A stretch of DNA of 64,000 nt. Origin: Anniella stebbinsi. Its lineage: Eukaryota > Chordata > Lepidosauria > Squamata > Anniellidae. Both the position numbers and the translations under genes were made by a program. Positions 1 to 10,999 of the stretch are shown here, piece after piece; the stretch's first letter is position 1, and every line of letters begins with the position of its first letter. Under the pieces are notes generated by a model. The model had not been told where the DNA came from. It ran no database searches and was given only the letters and a program-made list of their open reading frames with translations. The stretch is from positions 8,611,001 to 8,675,000 of the forward strand of contig JARDYH010000002.1 in assembly GCA_029215795.1 (NCBI GenBank), given 5' to 3'.

Positions 1-300
1 TCTAGTGCTAATTAAAATGACATTGCATCTGTGTAAATGACCTCTAGCATCATGGCAATAACATTAGTTCGTGTGATGGCTTTCCATGGAAATCCTGTAG
101 CACTCACTAATATCATTGGTGTTACACTAAACTCACTTATGCTAGTGGAATGGAGTTTCCTTTTGCCCTAGTGTTAATTGAATGCTGCCCTGTGCATGAA
201 GGCAGCACCAGATGATGCCATGGCACTAGCTTATAAGACACCCCCACCAACATTAATTTAGTGAAATTAAATTAAACAGATTGATCCATGATTTCTGCTC
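1..300. other. Intronic sequence, no gene seen
   Basis: I find no coding or RNA signal. Short motifs built on CTAGTG and CACTAG recur in both orientations, so an old palindromic transposon is possible, but no termini could be fixed. By inference it is part of RIT2 intron 1. Confidence 0.4.
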
Positions 301-301
301 C

Positions 302-335
<34 letters not shown>

Positions 336-545
336 TACATTCTTGTGCCATTCCATAGCCGAAGCTCTCTGGGCAGTTTACAAGAGATTAAAACATTAAA
401 ATGATAAACAAAATTTAAAACCATTAAAAAAAAATACAGCAGACAGTATACACAACGACTACATCTAAAAACAATTTTGAACAATTAGCCAACAAGAATT
501 GAGGTAACAGTATCAAACAGGTGTTATATAACCCAATTGTTAGCT
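301..545 (-). mobile_element. LINE 3' end (L2/CR1-like) with ATT tail
   Basis: A (ATT)n run at 301-333 is followed by the reverse complement of the LINE 3' signature, in which a CGAAGCTCTCTGGGC-type block precedes a TTTACAA and A-rich stretch. The same block lies in forward orientation before the tails of the L2 copies near 6270 and 36430. The copy is truncated at its 5' side and has no ORF. Confidence 0.6.
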
Positions 546-1347
546 ATAAAATATAGGATTTGGGAGATACTTTTTCTCCCCTTTTTTCTTTTTAAGAAAT
601 CTAGATAAATGAGTTAAGATGAGAACCAGGGTATTTCCTTTGTGGTCCTCAAAAACATTTTTGTCAGAAAATTAAAAAAAAAAAGAAGTCCTGCAAGATT
701 CAAACCATGAGGCAGCTTCTCATAGAGCCAAAAACTGAATGTTGCCTGTTGCATCCCTCTCTAGAGTTTGGGAAGGTACGAAGGCATGCAGCTTTACAAA
801 TATCATACCGCTTTTCACTACTGAAATGAAGTGTTACAGCACTAGAAGAGGAGCTTTTTTTCTCTCTAAATGTGATTGTTTTTGAGATGAGTCATGGAAG
901 CACGGCAAGCGAATATATTCAGCTCCTTTTAACCCTGGAAGAATTCATTGAGTCATTGCACCGGAAAAGATAATATATTTTAACAGTAAAATTATCAAAT
1001 TTTAAACTGCCATAAAATGTGCATAAATTCATAGGAGGTGTTCATTGAACCTCATTTAAATTTATTTTTGTCATGCTACTAGTGGAGAAAAAGTGAACCA
1101 ATCATAGCTAAAAAGGCATGGGGGGGGGGGGACCCGCACACATGCCAGAGAATGCTAGAGCTGACTTGCATGCATTTGCAAATCAGGAACTTATTCCCTC
1201 TATTTCTGAAGTGCAGATTTGGAGCACCGTTGATGATGTAGCCAAAACAGCACTGCCCACGCACAACGAGAAGGTACCAGTGGACTTTGGAGAAACGTGA
1301 GTTTTTCAGAAGTACCCCAACACAAATGTTTAGAAATAAAAACCAAG
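546..1347. other. Unassigned intronic sequence
   Basis: AT-rich, no convincing gene or repeat termini. There is a G homopolymer near 1121-1131 and a stretch at 1140-1200 rich in TGCATGCATTTGCAAAT that resembles the interior of the AT-rich F-type elements elsewhere in the window. Confidence 0.3.
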
Positions 1348-1557
1348 GGCTCATCTACACCTACCGGCTATCCAGGAGTGTGTGTGTGTGTGTGTGGGGG
1401 GGGGGGTGAGGATCCTGGGCTTTCCTGCTTCCAGGATCATCTCCCAGCCTGCACATACCAGCACATGCCAGAAGGAAGGGGGATGTTCCATTGCAGCACA
1501 TTTTTGTTGTACAATTGATCGGGCACGATCAGTGCCAAGGTAAGTTTCTTTTTTTAA

Positions 1558-1617
<60 letters not shown>

Positions 1618-1948
1618 TTGGTGCCCCAACATCCTGAAAGCCATCTGAAGGATGGTGAAAAATGCTGCACCCCACCCCCGATGGTCTCCTAGCCCCCCCA
1701 GGACAGCTCCGTGCCTGTTTCCTGAGGCCCCACTGCTCATGGGGAGCAGGTAGGACCCGGGAGCCAGCACCACACTGCCCATAGTTCTTGGGGCTGTCCC
1801 AGCACCACGGAGGAAAATGCAGTCACAGTTACCCTGGGGAAAATGAGAAGTCATCCCTGGTTGACCCCGGGATTCCCTGTGCATCATTTGGACTCACAGG
1901 GACAACCTCAAGCTGACTCCAGGATAAATGGATGGTGTAGACATGGCC
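1348..1948. mobile_element. Family E palindromic transposon
   Basis: It begins GGCTCATCTACACC and ends with the inverted GGTGTAGACATGGCC; both ends are flanked by CAAG. The interior holds a GT/G run (1379-1406), an AAT microsatellite (1558-1611), and the block with GTGCATCATTTGGA and CACAGGGA that marks this family in all copies of the window. A 4-bp direct repeat also flanks the copies at 53767 and (with one mismatch) 45537. The open frame on the minus strand here reads through microsatellite and repeat DNA and is not a gene. Confidence 0.6.
1558..1611. repeat. (AAT)n microsatellite
   Basis: About 18 units of AAT inside the family E element, followed by an A run; it produces a poly-isoleucine artefact on the minus strand. 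Confidence 0.95.
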
Positions 1949-2040
1949 CAAGATAGTCCAATGAGAACTAAGCATGCTAAGGATTCTGAATAGGGAGCAT
2001 TTTATTGCAGATCTGGCTTATATCTGCAATGATAGCGAGC

Positions 2041-2445
2041 TATGGATGTGCAAAGCCAGAAAATTCAAGCTTGCCAAAGTTCTCTGAATTCCATCTCTAA
2101 GTTCCAACTCAAGGTATCAGATTATGAGCTTTGTTGGGGTGTTCTTTTCCACATGAAAATCGATGAGTACTTTTGTGCACAATATTCCAAATCCATGCAC
2201 AGTTTTGTGTGCATTTTTCCAAATGTACACAATCTTCTATAGATTAAAGTGTGTTTGTGTGCATTTTTCAATACTGCACATGTCTACGAACTCATTTTTA
2301 TTTTAAGGTCCACGAATCACATTGCGAGCTCAGAAATGCACAAGTTTCAACTCAGGTTGCGCCTGAGTCCATGTTCAGTCCGGAAGGTGTGAACTGGGTA
2401 AATCCTGTCAAAACCAAATAGAAACAAATTTCTCATTCATCCCTA
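2041..2445. mobile_element. Family F hAT-like AT-rich element
   Basis: Left end TATGGATGTGCA (one change from TAGGGATGTGCA) and right end TTCATCCCTA are inverted relative to each other. The interior repeats phrases such as GTGTGCATTTTTC, as in the copies at 22997, 51580 and 59070. Flanking 8-mers (TAGCGAGC, CCACCAGC) match poorly, so exact borders are uncertain. Confidence 0.45.
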
Positions 2446-2560
2446 CCACCAGCTTCAAAATTCAGTTTTGGCTCAGGTCCTGAAACTCAGGCAAGATTTG
2501 GAAATCTGAAGCTTCATTGCTCCCATTGACTCTCATGGAAAGTCCATGAATGGCTGTAAT

Positions 2561-2785
2561 TAGGGACGGATGGACTCATCCGTGTCTGGCTCTGTCGGAT
2601 CCCTGCCAAGCTGCCACCGCTGCCTGTAACCACTCGCCGCATTGCCTGAGCTTCCTTGCAGCCTAGTGAATGCTGGATGAAGTCATGAGGCCGCCCACCC
2701 GCATCTGGAGCCTCCCTTGTATGCAACAATGGCAACTCTGGAAATTGTGGATGTGAAGGAGAAGGTCAGGTAGACCGAACCTCAT
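2561..2785. mobile_element. Family G element, 5' part
   Basis: Starts TAGGGACGGATGGACTCATC and resembles the copies at 11000, 47514 and 54663 (blocks on GACTCATCC, CAGCC and GGAAATTGTGGA). No right terminus was found before the LTR-like sequence that follows, so the copy is probably interrupted. Confidence 0.35.
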
Positions 2786-3952
2786 TGTCACGTATTAAGG
2801 GTTAAGTAGTTTGGGATAAGTTTTAGCCTGACATTTTTAAGGCATGGAGTTTTAGCAAGAAGGGCATCGCACTGCAGATTTACAGCAGGGCACCTGGAGA
2901 TGGGAGAGACGAGATTGGGAGACCTTGGCACCAGGGAAGAGCAGCCTTAGCAGTTCCCAAGGCCTCGGCTGACCATATGAAAAGGAGGACAGGGCTCATG
3001 TAACTTTGACAGTTGCAGAGAAAAAGGTATTTCAGCCGGTGTCATTTGTATGCAGTTAATACCTGGTGAAATTCCCTCTTCATCACAACAGTTAAAGGTG
3101 CAGGAACTATACTAGAGTGACCAGATACAAAAAAGGGCAGGGCCCCTGCAGCTTTAACTGTTGTAATGAAGAGGGAATATCACCAGGAACTAATTGCATA
3201 CAAATGACACTGACTGAAATTCCCTTTTCTCTACAACTGTTAAAGTTACATGAGCTCTGTCCTCCTTTTCATATGGTCAGCCTACCAAGGCCGGATACCA
3301 TCAAGGTTGGCGGAAGGAAAGGTCTGCAGCTGGGGAGGTGTGAAAGCAGGCTGGGGGTGGAGGGCTGGGGCTGGGAATGGAATAGTAAGTTGAGGGTAAA
3401 AAGTCAAGGGGCTTCTCCCTAATCTTTGTCTTGCCCCTCCTCACGGTGCATGTGGAAGTGTTCGTGGTAGCGGCGATGGCAAGACCCTACTTTGGAGTAA
3501 GTAGTACAGCTAGGTTTTACTATGCTTTAAGTTGACTGGTTTTCCATGCTGCATGCCTGTAAGGTCTTCCCGCAAGATCTCACCCTTTTTTGTTAATAAA
3601 CTCTTTCTTCCTCAAATACTTATTTCGCTATTTTCTTGCCATCGGGTTCAGTGCTAAATCCAGGAGTTTGGTGGACCTGATTTCTGGTGCCCTTCCCCAG
3701 GCTCCAAGGCATCAGGGAGCCTCTGGGAAGGTGGTGGCAGTGGAATGAGAGGAGAGGTTGCCAATTCTCCCCAAGCCACCTTTACAACATATATCCCAAG
3801 TTACGCAAATGGTGGCCATAAAGGCCAAATTTATGCAAGATTGTTGTGAATGAAGAGAGCTGTGTGGGTGAGTGCAGGGAAGTCTGCTGGACCCCCTGAC
3901 CCGATCAGGTACCCGCAACGTGGCTAGCTGTAACCTCTTGGCTGTTGTGACA
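2786..3952 (+). mobile_element. Possible solo LTR, interrupted by a MITE
   Basis: Begins TGTCACGTATTAAGGG and could end with the inverted hexamer GTGACA at 3952. An AATAAA signal lies at 3595-3600 after a GC-rich stretch, as in a U3-R-U5 layout. Removing the MITE at 2965-3284 leaves about 847 bp, a normal LTR size. Against it: flanking bases (CTCAT and GAATG) do not form a target duplication, so the right border could be earlier. No retroviral coding sequence is present. Confidence 0.3.
2965..3284. mobile_element. Family A hAT MITE, 320 bp
   Basis: Ends TAGGCTGACC (one change at the left end) in inverted orientation, with perfect 8-bp duplications CCAAGGCC at 2957-2964 and 3285-3292. The element is a long imperfect palindrome built on blocks for AACAGTTGTAGAGAAAAGGG, CAATTAGTTCCTGGTGAAAT and their complements. 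An 8-bp duplication with such termini is the hallmark of the hAT superfamily. It carries no transposase, so it was moved in trans. Confidence 0.9.
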
Positions 3953-4538
3953 GAATGGAATGAAATTTGCAGGCACACTAGTCCTGAGTTCGAATTGGGT
4001 GAAGCCTGCTAAATTCCGCACGCAAATCTGCAGGGATAAATGCTGATGCCTTTTCGTTTGTTTGTTTCTTGACAGAATATAAATTTGCTCACACAGTTGC
4101 CGCTTCTGAGGGGATCAAGCCAGCCCATATTCAGAAGAGCAGTTGTAGGGAATTTTGTTGAAGAGCAGCATTTAAAGCTTAGGGATTTCAAAGAATGGTG
4201 TGCTTATCCCCCTATGTTCTTTGAAAGCAACTGCTATGGAAATGGCATACATTATAGTAGTGGCCCTAGCTACGAAACTTGCAAAATTTCAGAAAGGTTT
4301 GTGCAGCATTCGTGTGTGTATGTGTGTTTGTCTGTAAGAAGGGTGTTCAATTAGTTCGGTGGGCAAAAATGATTCACTTCTCCTTACCTACGTTGTGTTT
4401 TTGTTTGTTTGCATGGTTGTCTGGGACAATTTGTAAGAAAAATGGCATATCGTGTGATAGAGGTCTGCCTAGGCAAGAAACCCACAGCATCTGATGAAGG
4501 AAAATAAAATAGTCGAAGACCGTGTAAGTCAGAGACAG
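3953..4538. other. Unassigned intronic sequence
   Basis: Mostly non-repetitive at the level visible here. There is a short GT-rich run near 4312-4330. No exon-like frame with both splice sites was found. Confidence 0.3.
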
Positions 4539-4686
4539 GGCCTGTTCCGACGACACACTAAGTCATGGTTAGGCCGCTAACCCTTTTACAGCAAATGATT
4601 AGCGAATGTTTTTAAACTGTGGTTATATAGCCACCATGGTTAGGAATGGTTCACATGATACACTAAGCCATACTAAGCCACACTAA
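4539..4686. mobile_element. Family D element, left part
   Basis: Starts GCCTGTTCCGACGACACACT, the same terminus as the elements at 18417 and 38375, and carries the internal CATGGTTAGG and AACCCTTTTACAGCAAA blocks of that family. It is broken at 4687 by a family A MITE and continues for a few bases at 5004-5021; a right terminus was not identified. Confidence 0.5.
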
Positions 4687-5003
4687 TAGGCTGACCACAT
4701 GAAAAGGAGGACAGGGCTCATGTAACTTGAACAGTTGTAGAGAAAAGAGAATTTCAGCCAGTGTCATTCATATGCAATTAGTTCCTGGTGAAATTCCCTC
4801 TTCATCACAACTGTTAAAGTTGCAGGAGCTCTGCCTTCTTTTGTATATCACTCTAGTATAGTGCCTGCACCTTTAACTGTTGTGATGAAGAGGGGATTTC
4901 ATCAGGAACTAATTGCATACAAATGACACTGGCTGAAATTCCCTTTTCTCTACAACTGTTAAAGTTACGTGAGCCCTGTCCTCCTTTTCGTATGGTCAGC
5001 CTA
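4687..5003. mobile_element. Family A hAT MITE, 317 bp
   Basis: TAGGCTGACC at the left and the inverted GGTCAGCCTA at the right. Flanking 8-mers CACACTAA and CGCACTAA match at 7 of 8 positions. It is inserted into the family D element, so it is younger than that copy. Confidence 0.85.
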
Positions 5004-5021
5004 CGCACTAAGCCAAAATCG

Positions 5022-5667
5022 TAGGGTGACCATATGGAAAAGAGAACAGGGCTACTGTATCTTCAACAGTTGAATAGAAAAAGGAATTTCAGCAGGTGTC
5101 ATTTGTATAGGGTGACCATATGAAAAGGAGAACAGGGCTCCTGTATCTTTAACAGTTGCAAAGGACAGGGAATTTCAGCAGGTGTCGTTTGTATGCATAC
5201 AGAACCTGGTGAAATTCTCTCTTCATCACAACAGTTAAAGCTGCAGGAACCCTGTCCTCTTGGCCATGTACAACAGAGGTCAGGGCTTCTGCAGCTTTAA
5301 CTTTGTGATGATGAGGTAATTTCACCAGGTTCTGCATACATACCAATGACACCTGCTGAAATTCCCTTTTTTATGATACTGCTAAAGATATAGGAGCCCT
5401 GTCCTCCTTTTCATGTGGTCAGCCTACATTTGTATGCATGCAGCATCTGGTGAAATTCCCTCTTCACTGCAACAGTTAATGTTGCAGGAGCCCTGCCCTC
5501 TTTTGTATCTGGTCACTCTAACTATACTCCTGCAGCTTTACCTGTTGTGATGAAAAGAGATTTTCACAGGTGCTGCATGCATACCAATGACACCTGCTGA
5601 AATTCCCTTCTCTATACAACTGTGAAAGATGCAGAAGCCCTGTCTGCCTTTTCTTATGGTCACCCTA
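5022..5667. mobile_element. Family A variant, host of a nested copy
   Basis: Termini TAGGGTGACC and GGTCACCCTA. The left arm stops at 5107 inside the CATTTGTATGCA block and resumes at 5427, so about 326 bp remain after removal of the insert, the standard family size. Flanking 8-mers (CAAAATCG, GCACCCAT) do not match, so this older copy may have lost its duplication by rearrangement. Confidence 0.75.
5108..5426. mobile_element. Family A hAT MITE nested in another family A copy
   Basis: Termini TAGGGTGACC and GGTCAGCCTA; perfect 8-bp duplication CATTTGTA at 5100-5107 and 5427-5434. The duplicated word is part of the conserved interior of the host MITE, which proves insertion of one family member into another. 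Left and right termini differ by one base (GGG versus GGC), so the two end variants can work together. Confidence 0.92.
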
Positions 5668-5894
5668 GCACCCATAACGGTGTGGGGCAAACCAAATAAA
5701 TAGCATACAGTCGCGTTCAGGCCAACTATGGCCCTCTGAAGCATGAAAACTCTATGGATGCTTTGTGGCCATTCATCTTTGGGTCTGGTCATGTGACAGG
5801 GAAACCTTTTTCACCTCGGGAAGTCAAACAATTAGTCTCAAGTGGCCCAGCTGGGCTCAGGATTCAGCCAAATCCTACGCACATCCCTAATACG

Positions 5895-6325
5895 CAACAC
5901 TACGTTCAACATCTAAGGCCCTCCTCCGAGTGCCTCCTCCGAGGGAAGCTCGGAGGTCAGCAACAAGAGAGAGGGCCTTCTCTGTGGTGGCCCCCCAATT
6001 GTGGAATGATCTCCCCGATGAGGCCCGCCTGGCACCAACATTGTTATCTTTTCGGTGCCAGGTCAAGACTTTCCTCTTCTCTCAGGCATTTGGCAATATT
6101 TGAGGAGCCTGGGTGTTTGTTTGTTTTTTTGTAGCTTTTTAAAGTGTTGTAGTGGTTTTAAATGTATAGATTGTGTGTATGTTGTATGTTTTTGCTGTTT
6201 TAATTTTTGTATATTTTTGCTGTTTTAATTTTTGTATATTGTTTTTAATTGTTTTTAATCCCATGTAAACCGCCCAGAGAGCTTCGGCTATGGGGCGGTA
6301 TACAAATGTAATAAATAAATTAATT
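5895..6325 (+). mobile_element. L2-type LINE 3' fragment
   Basis: In-frame remnants of the reverse transcriptase C-terminal region read AFSVVAP-LWN-LP (positions near 5965-6020 with stops), as in other L2 copies. The 3'UTR ends with CCGCCCAGAGAGCTTCGGCT and an AATAAATAAATT tail at 6308-6330. It is 5'-truncated and inactive. The sequence just upstream (to 5890) ends CACATCCCTA and may be the end of a TAGGG-type DNA element. Confidence 0.7.
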
Positions 6326-7026
6326 AATTAACATTTAAAAATGTAGATACTGAGTTGTGCATAAGTAACCCTTCAGACAGTTGTGGCAATGGTTTGAAAA
6401 CCACTAAGCCATGGCTGGTTCATCTCACCCTGCAACCATAAGGTTAGAGCATGGAATGTTGGGAAATGTGAAATGATAGAAGACAACTGGAAAGCAGGAA
6501 TTGGAATGAAAAGAGTACAGCATGGGCCAAGATGAAGAAATGCAGTAATTGTTGTAAAAGCAGTGGTGAAGTGGATCCAGGACTCGTCGAGATCCTGAAT
6601 CCCCTCTTCCCTCTGAGCTTAGCTGTAATCATCACAATAGTGGGGTTGGGGGATGAATTTTCCTAATTGTTCCCTGTTGTAATAAAGTATTTTGGACTGC
6701 CTTGGTTTGAAGGGGCCATTCTGAACATTAGCTTTGCAAAATACCTGCTCTAGGTGGAGTCAAAATTTCTAGAACTGGTTTTGTGTGAATTTTGACCGCA
6801 ATTGGCATGGTTTGTTGAAATTTGGACTGTGTTTTGCATAATTTGTGCAAATTTAGACTACAAATGTCTATCTATGCAAATAATAATTTTAGGAGGAGGA
6901 GGAGTCCCCAGGTCCAGGTTTCTGGAAAAATTCACAGCTTGGCTCAGAACTGTAAGCTGAGTCGGACATGCCATAGAAATTTGCCAAGTTCAAAACGGCC
7001 AGATTTCCTGGTGATGGACATCCCTA
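6326..7026. other. Mixed sequence ending in an F-type element
   Basis: 6326-6700 shows no gene. From about 6760 the sequence takes the composition of F elements (TTTGTGCAAATTT-type phrases) and ends GGACATCCCTA at 7026, an F-type right terminus. The left terminus could not be fixed. Confidence 0.35.
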
Positions 7027-8910
7027 GATGAATTGCCCATGTTTCAAAATTAACCACTACACCACTGTTTAGGAGTGTTAGCTTTTCTAGCTGGTCTCTC
7101 AGCTGAGCCATTGGAGCCACCATGCTTCCCATTTCTCATTCCACTGAAAAAAAAAGATGGAATAGCTTCTGCTGGATGGCAATCAAGGGACAGAAGGAGC
7201 CAAATGGAGTTGGTGTCTCAGCCCAGCTGATGGAGCACGCCCTGCGTCCCATCCCATTTGAAGCTCTTTGAAGCATCAGGCAAATACCAAGTATCATTAT
7301 TATTACTTTCCACAATCTCTTATCCTTTGGAAGGCAGACACATTTATTTTGTCAGAGATAAGTCACCTTCCTCACTTTCCCTAAGTGATGCCATTCTGCT
7401 TAGCATAATCTCTGAATTATGTAACAACCTGCAATTTCACTGAGAATACATGGTATCATCAAAACACTTAATACACTTCATCTTAAACCGTTTACAAAAG
7501 ATGAGGGATATGGTCTGCCCGAATGACTGCCTTTGCTATTTCAGTTCATTTGTTCTGTCTTTGATTTTAACAACCATTTTAGAAAAGGGCACCCTCATAC
7601 TTCAGAAAATGGTGGTTCTGCTCGTCTATTAAGGTAAGATCTTTTAAACACACACACACACACACAGATACCCAACATCCTCCATTCATGGATTATAAAT
7701 TGATGCAAAATGTAACATGTTCCATTTGTTGATCACATTACTTTCTGGGGACTCCCAATGCAAAAGTTACTATAGTGAAAATGTAGAATGAATAGGAACT
7801 TCAATGGACGATTTCTGTAATGTAGTCAATTTAAGGTTTTGAAAGGGATCTGAAATGAACTCTATGAAGGAAAGGAACATAGAGTTTTGGGAAGAATGCT
7901 GTATTATTCTGTTGGGTGATATTTGCAGCCTCCAAATATCACTTAAATTGAAAGAGTCTCTATAAAAAAGTAGATATTCCTATGTGCTGGATAGGGAATG
8001 GTGGTATAGGAATCAATCAATAATCCTAGCCATCATTTGTTTTCCATAAATTCTATCAAAATCAACATCTGAGAAGAATCTGAAGGTTTCTGTTCAGGGA
8101 AAACGAAAATCTTAGGAAATTTGGGGAAAGCTTAGAATTTTGATAAGAGAGCCAACATTTTCACCATGCACGAAACAAGGGATGTTGGAATGTGAATTTT
8201 AGTAAATTCATATTCATATTTTTATTTTTATTTTTTTGTTGTTTTAAACCAAACAAAATTATCACCGATCCTTACTTGCTGCAGCCTTGGATACCTTCTC
8301 AGCCTCAGTTTTGCATGCATAACCAGGGAATCAATGTTATCTATTGTAGAAGATGTGAAATCAAGGCTCAGATAGGAGCCTGCTCAAGCTATCAGGCCAT
8401 GCTTAAGAAACAAGGACTCAAGCAGTAAGAGTAAATGGGAAAGATCCATCATGTTGCTAAATCAGGAGAAAAAAAATACATTACAAAAAAAAAAAACAGT
8501 TCTCAACATGGTTTCAAGTTTTTGAAAGGAACTAAAGAACAAGAACATCATTCCGGCAAGAACACTAGCAAGGAAAGATCAGCCTAGTACAAGGTGCACT
8601 TAAAGGCCCGCATATAGCGCATCACCTTGCTGTGGACTTGAAAAACTGATCTCCCCCCCTTTTTTCCCCCTTAACTCCCCTTCCCCTCTGTATCTTGGCA
8701 TTTTAGTCTGTAATCTGGGGAAAGGGGCTGTCTTTCTTTTCTTTTATTACTGATGTGACCCACTTCGCAAGACAATATTTTCTGAAGAGCAGGATTAAAA
8801 AAAATGTAAGTAAAATAAAACCATACTGACAATGGAAATCAAACCTGGCAGCTTAAAGCATCCCTAATTGCAACACAACTAATCCTTTTGGCAAAGTATG
8901 GTTCGCATGG
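7027..8910. other. Low-repeat intronic stretch
   Basis: About 1.9 kb without recognisable transposon termini, exons or RNA genes. It holds a short (CA)n at 7648-7667, a T-rich run near 8217-8240 and A runs near 8467-8497. Some of it may be unique ancestral intron. Confidence 0.4.
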
Positions 8911-9290
8911 GAGCCAGTGTGGTGTAGCGCTTGGGATAGGTGTTGGGTAGGCTGACCATATGAAAAGGAGGACAGGGCTCCTGTAACTTTAACAGTTGTA
9001 GAGAAAAGGGAATTTCAGCCAGTTTCACTTGTATGCAATTAGTTCCTGGTGAAATTCCCTCTTCATCACAACAGTTAAAGTTGCAGGCACTATACTAAAG
9101 TGACCATATACAAAAGAAGGCAGGGCCCCTGCAACTTTAACTGTTGTGGTGAAGAGGGAATTTCACCAGGAACTAATTGCATACAAATGACACTGGTTGA
9201 AATTCCTTTTTCTCTACAACTGTTAAAGTTACAGGAGCCCTGTCCTCCTTTTCATATGGTCAGCCTAGTGTCGGGAGAACCAGATTCATG
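8911..9290 (+). mobile_element. Sauria-type tRNA-derived SINE, split by a MITE
   Basis: The 5' part GAGCCAGTGTGGTGTAGCGC is the usual tRNA-related head of squamate SINEs. After the MITE at 8948-9267 the element resumes with GGGAGAACCAGATTC, the region around the B box, and is then truncated. The MITE therefore inserted into an existing SINE. Confidence 0.7.
8948..9267. mobile_element. Family A hAT MITE, 320 bp
   Basis: TAGGCTGACC and inverted GGTCAGCCTA termini; flanking 8-mers GTGTTGGG and GTGTCGGG match at 7 of 8. It sits inside a SINE, which gives the relative age. Confidence 0.88.
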
Positions 9291-9832
9291 GCCTCTCTCA
9301 GCATGTCAAAATCAGCTAGCCATGTGCAGACACACTTTAAACACAAGCGCGCAGAGTTGATTGTGCCATGAAGCAAGCCCCCTCTTTGCCGATTATTGTC
9401 TCTCATTCTTGGCTCTCCCAGCCTCACGTTCAGTCTGTGGCATTTGTCAGTGCTCGGATTGCCCTGAGCTTCTATCAGCTCAATAATATATACACAGTAA
9501 ATGTGACAGGCAGACAAATGATGGGTCATCGGACTTAATTCAGTCAAAGATTCTGTATACGTCAATCAATGCAATCAATCTGATTGCCGGTAAAGGAGCC
9601 CAGTATTTCTTTCTGCCATTGATTGACATGCAGAGATGTGGCAGAATAATGGTGAAAGACAAGGGGAAACATTGTTGGCACGTATCTTCTGCTGTGCTAC
9701 CAATTCCTTTCTTTGATATTTTAAAATGCCAAAATAAATAAATAAATGGGGTCGCCTCTTGGGACCAGCCACAGTGTTTGTCCTTTGATGAATGATACTT
9801 TCTCTTATCAGCTGCCAGTTTCGTCCATTAGG
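9291..9832. promoter_or_regulatory. Repeat-poor block, candidate conserved enhancer
   Basis: No transposon structure is visible. The block carries TGATTGAC twice in opposite orientation (9561-9568 as GTCAATCA, and 9620-9627, followed by ATG), a TGACAGGCAGACAAATGATGG stretch, and several AAT-rich homeodomain-like cores. TGATTGACAG is the known composite PBX-MEIS site, so the 9620 copy is one base away. That this is an enhancer is inference from composition only. Confidence 0.3.
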
Positions 9833-10105
9833 TCGGGTGACCCTATGGAAAGGAGGACAGGTCTCCTGTCTCTTTAACAGTTGTATAGCAAAGGAGTTTC
9901 AGCAGGTGTCATTTGTAGGCCTGCAGCACCTGGTGAAATTCCCAGATACAAAAGAGGGCAGGGCTCCTGCAGCTTTAAGTGTGGTGATGAAGAAGGAATT
10001 TCACCAGGTGCTGCATGCATACAAGTGACAGCTGCTGAAATTCCCTTTGCTATACAACTGTTAAAGTTAAAGGAGCCCTGTCCTCCTTTTCATATGGTCA
10101 CTGTA
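9833..10105. mobile_element. Family A MITE, diverged and shortened
   Basis: Left end TCGGGTGACC and right end GGTCACTGTA are degraded TAGGGTGACC termini. The interior keeps the family blocks (GTTGTATAGCAAAGG, GGTGAAATTCCC, CTGTCCTCCTTTTCATATGG) but lacks about 45 bp in the middle. No clear 8-bp duplication remains, so it is an older copy. Confidence 0.7.
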
Positions 10106-10508
10106 CTAGTGATTGTTTTCACTCCAATGGGTTACTTGGCTACTTGGAAATGTTCAGCAGGGCTTACTCTGCTGAAGTGTGTAAGTGTGTTTAGGATTAC
10201 TTCCTAAGGACCTTTTTTTCAGATTATAATAGAACAAGCCCGTGATGGCAGTTGTATGCATATTCAACAGAGCCCCACATCCAATCTCTGGTCCCTGATG
10301 GTGTGCCTGGATGATATACTTTTCAAAACATGTATATTCACACATATTCATTACTTGCATTCTTAATTATAAACTTACATTATCTTAGGCATACATCTAA
10401 AGGTGTAATGTCTGAAGGGGCCCAAAGAGAGAATCCACGTGGTAGCTATTCTGACCCCAAATCACAGATGGGTTCTCTAGCACAGCAGAAGCAACCTTGT
10501 ATAGACTG
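10106..10508. other. Unassigned intronic sequence
   Basis: No gene, SINE or transposon border was found in this 400-bp stretch. Confidence 0.3.
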
Positions 10509-10732
10509 ACTCAATTCAGACGACACAATAAGCAACTGGGGTGGGGGAAACAATCGTCAGTTGTTTTGACTGTTGTGTCATCCAAATGCTGCCATAGTCA
10601 ACTCAGCGCTGATCCTAATCCACACCACAGTTGATTATTTATTACCATGTTGTATGGGGAGTACCCCCTAGATGAACAACTGTAAAGTTCATTATTACCC
10701 CACCATTGACTATTGTGTCGTCCGAATTGAGC
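10509..10732. mobile_element. Family B MITE, 224 bp
   Basis: Termini read CTCAATTCRGACGACACAAT in inverted orientation; flanking 5-mers GACTG and CACTG agree at 4 of 5. The interior matches the copy at 25790 nearly base for base, including CAGCGCTGATCC and ACAACATGGTAATAAATAAT-like blocks. Confidence 0.8.
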
Positions 10733-10844
10733 CACTGTCTTTCCTCTTTCAAGCTGTATGATTTTTCTTGGTGGTTATCTCCCTGTCTCGGGAATGTACA
10801 CCCTCCCCCAAATGTGCTCTTGATCACTTTTGGGGTTTTAAAAA

Positions 10845-10980
10845 AGGCACAAGAGTATCTGAAGAATCATCTCCACCCATATGAATGTGCCCAATCCATG
10901 AGATCATCTTCTGAGGCCCTGCTCTGTAGACCCTATGTACACCAAGATCACAGAACATGCAATAGGCAGCAGACTATGCA
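10845..10980 (+). mobile_element. L2-type LINE ORF fragment
   Basis: Translation gives YLKNHLHPYECAQSMRSSSE, which corresponds to the YLK-HL-PY--R-LRSS segment after the L2 reverse transcriptase; the same segment occurs in the copies near 36000 and 45430. It is a short relic without 3' tail. Confidence 0.5.
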
Positions 10981-10999
10981 ACAACAACAAACCAGACAC

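Noticed and set aside
5107..5108. TA dinucleotide duplication, suggesting a Tc1/mariner origin of family A
   Set aside because: Eight independent copies give 8-bp duplications, which is diagnostic for hAT; the TA belongs to the terminus TAGG.
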